Below, in pieces: positions 5,359-11,525 of a stretch of 11,525 bases of DNA. Source of the DNA: JBPCRW01 sp050996405 (GTDB lineage: Bacteria > Acidobacteriota > Blastocatellia > Pyrinomonadales > Pyrinomonadaceae). The notes below the pieces were generated by a model, which searched no databases, was not told the DNA's origin, and worked only from the letters and a program-made list of their open reading frames with translations. Made by a program: the position numbers and the translations under genes. The DNA is taken from the NCBI GenBank assembly GCA_050996405.1, contig JBPCRW010000030.1, forward strand, positions 1-11,525, given 5' to 3'. Position 1 is the first letter of the stretch; each line of letters starts with the position of its first letter.

Positions 5359-7527
5359 ATGAGAATCCTGCAAAAATCTTTAGACATAATTTTTCTAATC
5401 ATCGCTTTTCTTTTCGGCGGAATTGTTACAAATGCACAAACCCAAACAATAAGCGTTTCGGTCAATCGCGCTAAGGTCGAGCGCGGGCAGACAGTTGAAA
5501 TAGCTGTTAAAACAGCGGACGGGAAATCGCCGCAGGCTTCAATTTTAAAACCGTCAATCGGCGGTGAAAACTTATCTTTGCAGAAAACCGAAAACGGCAT
5601 TTACCGCGCAACAGTCAAGATAAATAAGGATGCGCCCGCCGGTTTGTATATCGCTCACGTTTGGACGGGCGAAAGGGAAAATCCGTCGGCGGTCGGCAAA
5701 GCGTCGTTTCGCGTCGGCAATATCGTGGCGGATTATTTCGTCTTTAATTATCTCGATAAACAAAAACCAGCCGAAGATTTGGACAATTATCTAAAGAGTT
5801 TTCGCGCCGTCGGCGGAAATTTTCTCGTCGCGCATAATCTTATCATTCCGAACGGCGCGTTTTACCCGTCAAGCGTCGCCAAAACCGACGTTAAAAAACG
5901 CGGCGCGGAAAATGATTTTGTCGAACTCATTCTAAATCGCGCCGATGAAGAAGGCTTTGCAGTTTTGCTGTCCGTTAGCTGGGACGTGACGCAAAATTCG
6001 TCCTACAAAGACCGGATGAAGGAAATCAAATCCATCATTTCCGAACTCTACGCGCTTTATCGTCATCATCCGTCGCTCGCCGGATTTTATTCGTGGCAGG
6101 AAGGCAGCGGCACTTATTACGCGCCGTTTGTCCGCGAGTTCAGCGAATATGTGAAAAGTCTTGATAAAGGCTTGCTGACGGCTTGCGCTCCGCACATTGA
6201 CGATCCGCTTTTGGCAAGTTATCTGAGCGTCATTGAAGAACTCGATATGATGATTTATCAAAGCGCGGTGATGGCGAGCTATCGTCCCGATAACCGCAAA
6301 AAATATCCTTTGCGGCGGGTGCGGGATTTCTCCGGCTTAGGCGCGGGCGCAAAGCGTCTGCAGAACAAAATTACGCTCACGCATGTCGAACTTTTTGCTT
6401 ATATGGAAAAACTGCAAAGCAAGGATTTCGCCACGGCAAGCCCGCAAGATATTTACGGGCAAATTCTTAGCGCGGCGACCGTCACGGATACTGACGGTAT
6501 CGCGCTTTTCACTTATCAAGCGCACATTTACGAGCCTTTGAAAAAATTCAAGCAGGTCGAAAAAAGCCGCCAAGCCGTTGCGGATGGGTTAAAAGCATAT
6601 CAACTGATAACCTCAAAAATTTCCAAAAATCGAAATTCGCTCGCGCTCTACATCCCATATTCGGATTTCGTCGTCGAACGCTGGAGCAATTATTTTCTGC
6701 TCGCGTTGGACGCTTTCCGCACGCTCGGCGTTCCCGTAGATATTTTGCCTTACGCGCCGCGAATGGATGAATCGGTTTATCCATATTATCCGATTCATCA
6801 CAACGAGGAGGTTCTGGAACGTCTTCTGAAAGAAAAAACCGTGCTGGTTTTGGTAAATGTTTCCGGCTTTCAGCAAACCGACAGCGATTTGATAAAAGCC
6901 TTTGTCGAGCGGGGCGGCGTTATAGTCGCCTTTGGCGGGCAGATTCCAACAGGGCGCACTTATGAACGAAAGGAATTATTCGGCGGCGAGGAATTGCCGG
7001 AAAAAACGCACAGCCAAATAATCGTCAAAAACGCTATCGGCAAGCGCGTTCCGAAAAACAAGCGGATTTCCTTTGCGCCCGAAAGTCTTTCTTCGTGGAC
7101 GGCAAACGGCGCAAGCGTCATCGCCGAATTTGAAGACGGCTCGGCGGCGATACTCGTCAATAAATTCGGCAAAGGAACAATCGTTACCGCTTTGCCCGAC
7201 GCGGAATTTGCCGCGCAGAATCTGCCCGAACTCGTGCGAGACGCGCTCGATTACGCGCTCGCCGCTTCGGGAAACAAACCTTTGATTGACATCATCGGGA
7301 CAAACGAAAAATTCGATTTAGCAATAACTTATACGGAAAACGGCTTTAATGTCGCGCTCGTCAATCACAACGCCTTCGCGCGGGAAATAATCATAAAGTC
7401 TCCGGCAAAAAACTTTGTTTGCTCAACGCAAATGGACAATTTCTCAAGCAAAAACGCCGAGTTGAAACTAAATCTACCCGGCGGCGAATTTAAAATATTG
7501 GAATGCAGATTTGACAGAAATCAATAA
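5359..7527 (+). CDS. Secreted putative glycoside hydrolase-like protein: TIM barrel plus GATase-like domain
   Basis: This 722-residue exported protein has no assigned activity. Residues 1-26 form a Sec signal peptide with a long hydrophobic core (IIFLIIAFLFGGIV) and a likely cut after NA. Residues about 30-120 look like an Ig-type beta domain with features such as VERGQTVEIAV and DAPAGLYIAHVWTG. Residues about 125-395 look like a TIM barrel: YRHHPSLAGFYSWQEGSG (234-251) places Glu248 where many retaining glycosidases carry the acid/base, and LTHVELFAY (340-348) places Glu344 as a nucleophile candidate. Residues about 425-560 resemble the glutamine-amidotransferase-like domain of beta-galactosidase-type enzymes (LVLVNVSGFQQTDSDLIKAFVERGGVIVAFGG). 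A beta domain probably ends the protein. The ATG at 5359 was chosen because it gives a standard signal peptide; the TTG at 5344 lies in the hairpin. The nearest families I can suggest are DUF4434-like barrels. Its place between an exported epimerase and a GH92 mannosidase supports a glycan-degrading role. Confidence 0.7.
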   Translation: MRILQKSLDIIFLIIAFLFGGIVTNAQTQTISVSVNRAKVERGQTVEIAVKTADGKSPQASILKPSIGGENLSLQKTENGIYRATVKINKDAPAGLYIAHVWTGERENPSAVGKASFRVGNIVADYFVFNYLDKQKPAEDLDNYLKSFRAVGGNFLVAHNLIIPNGAFYPSSVAKTDVKKRGAENDFVELILNRADEEGFAVLLSVSWDVTQNSSYKDRMKEIKSIISELYALYRHHPSLAGFYSWQEGSGTYYAPFVREFSEYVKSLDKGLLTACAPHIDDPLLASYLSVIEELDMMIYQSAVMASYRPDNRKKYPLRRVRDFSGLGAGAKRLQNKITLTHVELFAYMEKLQSKDFATASPQDIYGQILSAATVTDTDGIALFTYQAHIYEPLKKFKQVEKSRQAVADGLKAYQLITSKISKNRNSLALYIPYSDFVVERWSNYFLLALDAFRTLGVPVDILPYAPRMDESVYPYYPIHHNEEVLERLLKEKTVLVLVNVSGFQQTDSDLIKAFVERGGVIVAFGGQIPTGRTYERKELFGGEELPEKTHSQIIVKNAIGKRVPKNKRISFAPESLSSWTANGASVIAEFEDGSAAILVNKFGKGTIVTALPDAEFAAQNLPELVRDALDYALAASGNKPLIDIIGTNEKFDLAITYTENGFNVALVNHNAFAREIIIKSPAKNFVCSTQMDNFSSKNAELKLNLPGGEFKILECRFDRNQ

Positions 7528-7668
7528 AAAGATTTCCGGCTTTCGACACGAAAATTTACAGAATCGAATTTACTTTAAATCGTTTATTGAAGCTCCGAAG
7601 TTTATATGAAACGGCTGCTCCGCAATTATCAATGCGAGAACGGATTCTCCTTATCAAGGAAAAATCCA
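7528..7668. other. Convergent intergenic spacer
   Basis: This 141-nt spacer separates two genes that end facing each other. It is AT-rich, holds no convincing gene, and contains one hairpin near the mannosidase end, listed separately. No classical U-tract terminator is visible for the plus-strand gene. Confidence 0.5.
7642..7667 (-). terminator. Hairpin directly after the GH92 stop, possible terminator
   Basis: GGATT (7642-7646) and AATCC (7663-7667) enclose TCCTT (7648-7652), loop ATC and AAGGA (7656-7660). This gives a roughly 10-bp interrupted stem ending one base from the GH92 stop codon. No run of U follows on the minus strand, so intrinsic termination is uncertain. It may instead protect the transcript end. 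Confidence 0.3.
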
Positions 7669-10365
7669 TTATCGAATCTCTTCTCGCTTCGTCTGATTAT
7701 CTGCAATTTTTATCTCTAATGTTATCTCCGGCAACGTTGCGCCGCTTAACGCGCCCGGTGATATCTGTCGAAAGCGGATGGGGATTGCGTAGCTGCCTGA
7801 AGCTATCTGCGCTGAAGCGATTACCCGCACATTTATTTTGGGAATCTTATCGCCGTCGAGCCGGATTATTCCCGACAATGGCATCAACTCCAGCCCCTTC
7901 GGAGCGACTGCCGTCCATTTGAGCGTTAGCGGCGCGGAAACAATCTTTCGCGCTCCAATCGAGAACGCCGCGTTGCCGCCGGGAGGCAACGACAAAATAT
8001 CATTACCGTAAATAAAAGGGATGGCGGGAAACTGTCCGTTTGTAAATGACGGCGGCGCGTCCGCGGAACTGCTGCCCCATGAGGCATTGGGCGTATCGGA
8101 AAGCGCGAAATTAAGAGCGGTTGTGCCTGCTTGAAGATTTTCAATCGGCAGCCACGTGTGCGTGTAAGATTTTCCGTTCAGCGTTAGTCTCTGCACGTAA
8201 GGACTGCTCGCGGGCGTTCTGTCGGCAGCGATTTGTATCCGCCGCCCGTCTCCTAATCTAATTTCGATGGACGGAAAGTTCGGGCTGCTGATGACAAAGC
8301 CGCCGACACCGGGAATCGCCGGATAAAGTCCGACAGCGCTCCAGACATACCAGGCGGATGTCGCGCCGAGGTCGTCGTTGCCGGGCAGCCCGTCGGGGGT
8401 CGCCTTAAAAGTTTCCGTCATAATTCGCCGCACCGTCGCCTGCGTCTTCCAGGGCGCGCCCGCAAAGGTATATGCGTAAGGCGAAACAAAACTCGGCTCG
8501 TTAGCCATATTAAAATGCGGGCGACCCCATCCGCTCAGTTCGGTAAAGAATTTGTCGAGCCTGCTTACGGCTTCCGCGTTGCCGCCGATAGCCCGAAACA
8601 ACCCCTTGTAGTTGTAGGGAACCATCCAGGTGTATTGCCATGTGTTGCCTTCCTGAAATCCCGCTTGATTGAGTTTGTCCCACGGCACTTCGCTGCGCGG
8701 CAGGACGGCATCCGGGTCGAAGCCTTCGAGAAATACGCCGTTTTCACGACGCGGACGGATAAAGCCGATTTCGGCATCGAAAAGATTTTGCCAGTTCTGC
8801 GCGCGACGCATAAAAATACCGTGATTTTTAGCGTCGCCGAGCGATTTGGCGAACTGCGCGACGCAAAAATCATCTGTAGCGTATTCGAGCGTGACGGATG
8901 CCGCGTTGATACTCGCGCTGCCGAAATCCAGAGAGTAAGGAACATAGCCGAGCTTTAAATATTCGGCGAGGCGCGGGCGTTCTCTGTAATTGTGAATGCC
9001 GATGCCGGGTTGAGTCGCCGCCTTGAGCATATATTTTAGTGCCGCCCGCCGGTCGAAATTCCGCGCGCCGAAAGCGTAAGCCGTGGCGATGAGCGGCACG
9101 GGATTGTCGCCGCCCATCACCGCCGTCACGTCGTTGGCGAGAGCCCATTTCGGAAGCCATCCGCTCTGCTCGGCATCGGCGACGAGCGACTGCATCACGT
9201 CGCCCGTTTCGCGCGGTGCGAGAAGCGCCTCTAGCTGCACCTGGCTGCGGTAAATATCCCAATCGGAAATATTCGTGTAATGCTTGTAGCCGCGCGCCGT
9301 ATGAATCTTTCGGTCAAAGCCGATATACTCGCCGTTCACGTCCGAAAAGACGTTCGGGCTAAGCAATGCGTGATAAAGCGCAGTGTAAAAAATCTCTTTC
9401 TGCTCGCTGGTCGCGCCATCAACTTTAATACGATTTAGCCAGCCGTTCCATACCGCCTGAGCATTTCGACGCATGGCATCGAAATCCCAACCGCTGTTTT
9501 CAGTTTTGAGATTCAGGAGAGCATTTTCGACACTTACGAAAGAAATCCCGACTTTGGCTTTGACCGAAGGTTCTCGATTCGCGTCGAAAGTCAGGAACGC
9601 GCCCGGCTGCTTGCCGGTGCTGCTTCGCAAACCGGGGTTGACGACTCCGGCGTTCCAAGTGCCGAATGACTTGAACGGGCGGTCAAACTGCACTGCAAAA
9701 TAGATGGTATAAACGGTATTGCTGCCGCAAAAACCGCCGCTCATCGCCGAGCTGGTGACTTGATTGTCGCCGACGACCTGCACCGAGGACATAGTGTTGC
9801 TAGTCGCGCTCCCGCCCGCGTTAATCAACAGGTTCGCTTCCCGCGCCGGAGGATAAGTGAAAACGCCGAATCCGGTTCGGGCAGTGACGCTAAGTTTTGC
9901 CTGAATCCCGGAATTGAAAACTACGCTGTAGAAACCGGGCGCAGCCTGCTCGCCGCTATGCGAAAAACTTTGAGCATAATCGGATGGATTCGTTGCCGGT
10001 GAGGTCTTGATCGGACCGATCGTCGGAAGTAAAGAAATATCCGCGAAAATCGGGCAGCCCGCGCCGCTCAGGTGCGTCAAGCTAAAACCTCTCATAGCGG
10101 AGTTTTGATATTTGTAAAAGCCGTTGGCGGTTGTGTCCGGACTCCACTGTATCATACCGAATGGCAGCACCGCTCCCGGAAAGGTATTTCCCGTGCCGTC
10201 GGTCCCGATAAATGGGTTCACATATTGAGTAAAGTCAATCTCATTGCCGGCAGGCAGGGCAGGTTTGAGCTGTATGCGCGAGGCGGCAAACTGACGAGCA
10301 GAGAGAGCGCGCGGTAAAAAAGCAGTCAACAAAAATATCCCGAGAATGACTGGTAGAATTTTCAT
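7669..10365 (-). CDS. Secreted GH92 family alpha-mannosidase
   Basis: This 898-residue exported exo-alpha-mannosidase of glycoside hydrolase family 92 belongs to a group of calcium-dependent, inverting enzymes that trim alpha-mannose from N-glycans and other mannans. Residues 1-23 form a signal peptide. YVNPFIGTDGTGNTFPGAVLPFG (48-70) is the family N-terminal signature. The (alpha/alpha)6 domain shows NISDWDIYRSQ (365-375), QEGNTWQYTWMVPYN (571-585) with the expected general acid Glu572, HFNMANEPS (617-625), and PDGLPGNDDLGATSAW (657-672) with Asp664/Asp665 at the expected base position. Residues about 770-890 add a beta domain rich in PLTLKWTAV- and GSYAIPIRF-type strands, like an NEW3/Ig domain and not part of the usual core. 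The ATG at 10365 directly precedes the signal peptide; the Shine-Dalgarno site is weak. It is transcribed alone, convergent with the putative secreted hydrolase. The family is near certain; linkage preference is not. Confidence 0.95.
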   Translation of the reverse strand: MKILPVILGIFLLTAFLPRALSARQFAASRIQLKPALPAGNEIDFTQYVNPFIGTDGTGNTFPGAVLPFGMIQWSPDTTANGFYKYQNSAMRGFSLTHLSGAGCPIFADISLLPTIGPIKTSPATNPSDYAQSFSHSGEQAAPGFYSVVFNSGIQAKLSVTARTGFGVFTYPPAREANLLINAGGSATSNTMSSVQVVGDNQVTSSAMSGGFCGSNTVYTIYFAVQFDRPFKSFGTWNAGVVNPGLRSSTGKQPGAFLTFDANREPSVKAKVGISFVSVENALLNLKTENSGWDFDAMRRNAQAVWNGWLNRIKVDGATSEQKEIFYTALYHALLSPNVFSDVNGEYIGFDRKIHTARGYKHYTNISDWDIYRSQVQLEALLAPRETGDVMQSLVADAEQSGWLPKWALANDVTAVMGGDNPVPLIATAYAFGARNFDRRAALKYMLKAATQPGIGIHNYRERPRLAEYLKLGYVPYSLDFGSASINAASVTLEYATDDFCVAQFAKSLGDAKNHGIFMRRAQNWQNLFDAEIGFIRPRRENGVFLEGFDPDAVLPRSEVPWDKLNQAGFQEGNTWQYTWMVPYNYKGLFRAIGGNAEAVSRLDKFFTELSGWGRPHFNMANEPSFVSPYAYTFAGAPWKTQATVRRIMTETFKATPDGLPGNDDLGATSAWYVWSAVGLYPAIPGVGGFVISSPNFPSIEIRLGDGRRIQIAADRTPASSPYVQRLTLNGKSYTHTWLPIENLQAGTTALNFALSDTPNASWGSSSADAPPSFTNGQFPAIPFIYGNDILSLPPGGNAAFSIGARKIVSAPLTLKWTAVAPKGLELMPLSGIIRLDGDKIPKINVRVIASAQIASGSYAIPIRFRQISPGALSGATLPEITLEIKIADNQTKREEIR

Positions 10366-10510
10366 AATCTATGTGAATCAATAGTAGAAATTAAGTAACA
10401 GCAAGGCAAATGAAAGTTTGCCTAAACAGTGAATTATCAAACCTTCGGTTGAACGGACGCGACTAGCTCTTTGAATATCAGTTTTATCAATTAACCACTT
10501 GAAGATGAGA
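10366..10510. other. Upstream region of the GH92 gene
   Basis: This AT-rich region lies between the mannosidase start and the insertion sequence remnant. It holds a 20-nt hairpin (10404-10423), listed separately. On the minus strand a frame without an ATG stays open from about 10553 down to a stop at 10378-10380, possibly a relic. The promoter for GH92 should lie here, but no clear -35/-10 pair stands out. Confidence 0.4.
10404..10423 (-). promoter_or_regulatory. Hairpin or operator-like palindrome upstream of GH92
   Basis: AGGCAAA (10404-10410) and TTTGCCT (10417-10423) form a perfect 7-bp inverted repeat with a 6-nt spacer, about 40 nt before the mannosidase start codon. The place suits a repressor site or a leader hairpin. 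No U-tract follows on either strand, so it is unlikely to be a terminator. A role is inferred only from position. Confidence 0.3.
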
Positions 10511-10556
10511 TGGTCAAGAAAAAGTGAGGCGAAAGCTATCTCTTCTTCCTCTCATT

Positions 10557-10679
10557 TTAGTTTTCAATTCCTTCTTGAATTCCATCGGGCTTGTTCCACA
10601 TCTTCAACCGATAATTGGCTTTCTCCCGGTCAATAAACCGGTAACGTTAAAACGCGTCTCTGCCGAAAATCAGCGCCGC
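10557..10679 (-). pseudogene. IS3-family orfB, N-terminal remnant in the -1 frame
   Basis: Reading in the -1 frame from the slippery heptamer gives AALIFGRDAF, one stop (TAA at 10647-10649), then RYRFIDREKANYRLKMWNK and a final stop at 10557-10559, 41 codons in all. The segment RYRFIDREKANY is the usual start of the IS3-family integrase subunit. The DDE catalytic domain that should follow, about 250 residues, is missing, so a large internal deletion must lie shortly after KANY. That this frame is exactly the one reached by the -1 slip supports the assignment. Confidence 0.65.
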
Positions 10680-10908
10680 TTTTTTAAGATTTCGTTTTCC
10701 ATCTCTAACTGGCGGACTTTCTTGCGTAAAGCTAAAACTTCAGATAATTTCTTACCAGAAGAAATTCCGCCATTGGCTAAAGCAGTGCGTTTCCACTTAT
10801 GAATTAAACTTTCGTTGACCCAAGTTCTTCGGAAACCAACCTCACCGATTGCCCGTCAAAAACTTTCCGCAGAGCGTTTTTCTTAAATTTATCGTCGTAT
10901 TTTCTCAT
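10670..10908 (-). pseudogene. IS3-family orfA (helix-turn-helix transposase subunit), frameshifted
   Basis: Translation from the ATG at 10908 gives MRKYDDKFKKNALRK and then QSVRLVSEELG, a standard orfA start with a helix-turn-helix. A one-base deletion in the G run at about 10819-10821 shifts the frame. With one G restored, the protein continues VNESLIHKWKRTA and the leucine-zipper segment LALRKKVRQLEMENEILKK, ending at TGA 10670-10672, about 79 codons in all. As it stands the frame meets a stop a few codons after the deletion. Near its end the gene carries A AAA AAG (plus-strand 10679-10685) in the correct phase, the programmed -1 frameshift site used by IS3-family elements to make the OrfAB transposase. 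The family is confident; the gene is broken. Confidence 0.8.
10679..10685 (-). promoter_or_regulatory. Programmed -1 frameshift heptamer A AAA AAG
   Basis: On the minus strand the bases read TTA AAA AAG in the orfA frame, giving a correctly phased A AAA AAG. Slipping back one base leads into AALIFGRD and then the orfB segment. This is the known slippery site of several IS3-family elements; here it is a fossil. Confidence 0.65.
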
Positions 10909-11099
10909 CGTATCCTTGATATTCTATCAAAGACAGTTATTGCTCTACTTTTATTAAACCACTTCACTCTTGTCAGGAGCGTAACCCCAATCCGTTTCGC
11001 GTTGCTTCTGGGACGCTCATCAGCCCTTTGACAGCCGACAAATAAGAGCGATCCGCAAAGCGCAACGCTTACGTACAGGACAAGAATGAAGATTCTCAT
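10905..11099 (-). pseudogene. Putative sugar-binding lipoprotein (ABC transporter), N-terminal fragment cut by the IS remnant
   Basis: The frame starts at ATG 11099 with MRIFILVLYVSVALCGSLLF followed by VGCQRADERPRSNAKRIGVTLL. It has a basic start, a hydrophobic core and Cys23 in a lipobox-like setting (LFVGC, with an unusual Phe at -3). AKRIGVTLL has the look of the first strand of periplasmic sugar-binding proteins of the RbsB type. After about 42 residues the reading frame enters the insertion sequence end at 10975, continues as unrelated RVKWFNKSRA, and stops at TGA 10905-10907, overlapping the orfA ATG as ATGA. No continuation of a binding protein is seen beyond the element, so most of the gene is lost. 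The lipoprotein signal is fairly clear; the transporter identity is tentative. Confidence 0.5.
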
Positions 11100-11151
11100 C
11101 AAATCGTCTCTGCCACCTGATTCATTAGAAATCCCTGTCAGCGATGACCTG

Positions 11152-11179
11152 TTTTGAAAATCCGATTTTGAAAATCCGA
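11152..11179. repeat. Two perfect tandem copies of a 14-bp unit
   Basis: TTTTGAAAATCCGA occurs at 11152-11165 and again at 11166-11179 without a gap. The core TTTTGAAAA is almost self-complementary. The repeat lies between two divergent reading frames (starts at 11099 minus and 11289 plus), where a regulator site is likely. It could also be a simple duplication. Confidence 0.55.
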
Positions 11180-11195
11180 AATTATGGTGTATAAC
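11168..11195 (+). promoter_or_regulatory. Possible sigma70-type promoter for the propeller-like gene
   Basis: TTGAAA (11168-11173) and TATAAC (11190-11195) are separated by 16 nt, close to the sigma70 consensus in sequence and spacing, about 94 nt before the start at 11289. The -35 lies in the second copy of the 14-bp repeat and the -10 in the first copy of TGTATAAC. AT-rich DNA yields such matches by chance. Confidence 0.35.
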
Positions 11196-11211
11196 TTCAT
11201 TTATGTATAAC
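11188..11211. repeat. Direct repeat TGTATAAC with 16-bp period
   Basis: TGTATAAC lies at 11188-11195 and 11204-11211, an 8-bp perfect repeat with an 8-bp spacer. It overlaps the candidate -10 box, so it may be a binding site for an activator or repressor or two alternative -10 boxes. Confidence 0.4.
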
Positions 11212-11288
11212 AAGATGGAATTTTACTCCATTCGATACGGCATTACCGGCTCGCAAGCGGCAATGTTCTGGATCGGGTAACACTTCTG

Positions 11289-11525
11289 ATGAGACAAAAT
11301 ATAAAACTTTTGCCCAAAATGGTTGTATTGATGGCGCTTTTGGTTTTGACGATATCGGCTTTCGAAGGTACTAAGCCTCTGAAGATGTACCTCGTGCGCC
11401 TGCCGATCAAGTCTTACCGTCTGCTCGCGATGGCGATGGATGAGGACGGCGACATCTGGTTCGGCTCGATCCACCACGTCATACACCGCTACACGCCCTC
11501 GACCGGGGCTGTCGAAACTATTCCG
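11289..11525 (+). CDS. Exported beta-propeller-like protein, N-terminal part (3'-truncated by window edge)
   Basis: The ATG at 11289 opens a frame that stays open to the window end (79 codons). It begins MRQNIKLLPKMVVLMALLVL and continues TISAFEG, a signal peptide with a basic start and hydrophobic core. The mature part includes LAMAMDEDGDIWFGSIHHVI and then HRYTPSTGAVETIP. The pattern DEDGxIWFGS followed by YxPxTGxVETIP is that of a beta-propeller blade, as in virginiamycin B lyase-like or two-component-regulator propeller repeats. Only one blade is visible, so the full domain plan and function are open. The Shine-Dalgarno site is weak. From about 11390 codons become C/G-rich at the third position (CTC GTG CGC CTG CCG ATC), unlike the AT-leaning sugar genes, which suggests a different origin. 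The direction is away from the broken lipoprotein gene. Confidence 0.6.
   Translation, partial: MRQNIKLLPKMVVLMALLVLTISAFEGTKPLKMYLVRLPIKSYRLLAMAMDEDGDIWFGSIHHVIHRYTPSTGAVETIP

Larger units (their letters stand above)
10511..10975 (-). mobile_element. IS3-family insertion sequence, internally deleted remnant
   Basis: About 465 bp remain of an element that is normally 1.2-1.3 kb. It holds an orfA with one frameshift and only the first part of orfB (both listed separately). Possible imperfect terminal repeats are TGGTCAAGAAAAAGTGAGG at 10511-10529 and, on the other strand starting at 10975, TGACAAGAGTGAAGTGG; both share TG.CAAGA and AGTG. No target duplication is clear, so the ends are approximate, and the right end less certain than the left. 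The left end falls exactly where a lipoprotein-like reading frame stops making sense. The element cannot move by itself. Confidence 0.6.

Noticed and set aside
8515..8958. 147-codon open frame on the plus strand inside the GH92 gene
   Set aside because: It is antisense to a conserved part of the mannosidase; its translation shows no domain, signal or start context, and long antisense frames are common in such codon use.
8870..9262. 130-codon arginine-rich minus-strand frame inside GH92
   Set aside because: It is an out-of-frame reading of the mannosidase on the same strand with typical shadow composition.
10524..10802. 92-codon plus-strand frame with a hydrophobic start
   Set aside because: It is the complement of the IS3 orfA/orfB remnant, whose minus-strand reading gives recognisable transposase segments.
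11241..11265. Imperfect 25-bp palindrome starting CATTACCGG and ending CGGCAATG
   Set aside because: Only the outer CATT/AATG and a CCG/CGG block pair; the centre does not, so it is too weak to call an operator.

Overview
The window is bacterial DNA of moderate GC, with compact, mostly co-directional genes that use few strong Shine-Dalgarno sites. Three of its proteins carry Sec- or Tat-type export signals and a fourth, broken gene keeps a lipoprotein-like one, which points to a Gram-negative-type glycan degrader. The gene content and the dispersed GC-rich inverted repeat would fit Acidobacteriota (Blastocatellia-like) or a similar lineage. That placement is a weak inference, because no phylogenetic marker is present.

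Layout. Positions 1-5249 (+) hold a tight run of six genes: the C-terminal part of a zinc-type MDR alcohol/polyol dehydrogenase, a BadF/BadG/NAGK-type aminosugar kinase, a SIS-domain phosphosugar protein, a CutC-family TIM barrel, a PhyH-type Fe(II)/2-oxoglutarate dioxygenase, and a Tat-signal AGE-family (N-acylglucosamine 2-epimerase) protein. Start/stop spacings run from an 8-nt overlap to 39 nt, so this is almost certainly one operon whose promoter lies upstream of the window. A REP/MITE-like inverted repeat (5251-5330) separates it from a secreted multidomain protein of unknown specificity (5359-7527) that looks like a TIM-barrel glycoside hydrolase with a glutamine-amidotransferase-like domain. 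A secreted GH92 alpha-mannosidase (7669-10365, -) converges on it.

Positions 10366-11288 are degraded. An internally deleted IS3-family element (about 10511-10975, -) still carries orfA, with a one-base deletion, a conserved A AAA AAG frameshift heptamer and the start of orfB. The element interrupts a gene (- strand, start 11099) that looks like the N-terminus of a sugar-binding lipoprotein of an ABC transporter. Next come two sets of short direct repeats with a promoter-like sequence, then a partial exported beta-propeller-like protein (11289 onward, +) in visibly more GC-rich DNA.

How it may fit together (inference): GH92 and the secreted TIM-barrel protein trim mannose- or aminosugar-containing glycans outside the cytoplasm, and the exported AGE-family enzyme epimerises or isomerises a released sugar. 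A sugar transporter may once have stood beside them; its binding-protein gene is now broken. The kinase, SIS protein, dehydrogenase, CutC-like protein and dioxygenase would process the sugar in the cytoplasm. The combination of CutC, PhyH, SIS and NAGK-like kinase is the most interesting part: it suggests a sugar pathway whose steps cannot be assigned from sequence alone.
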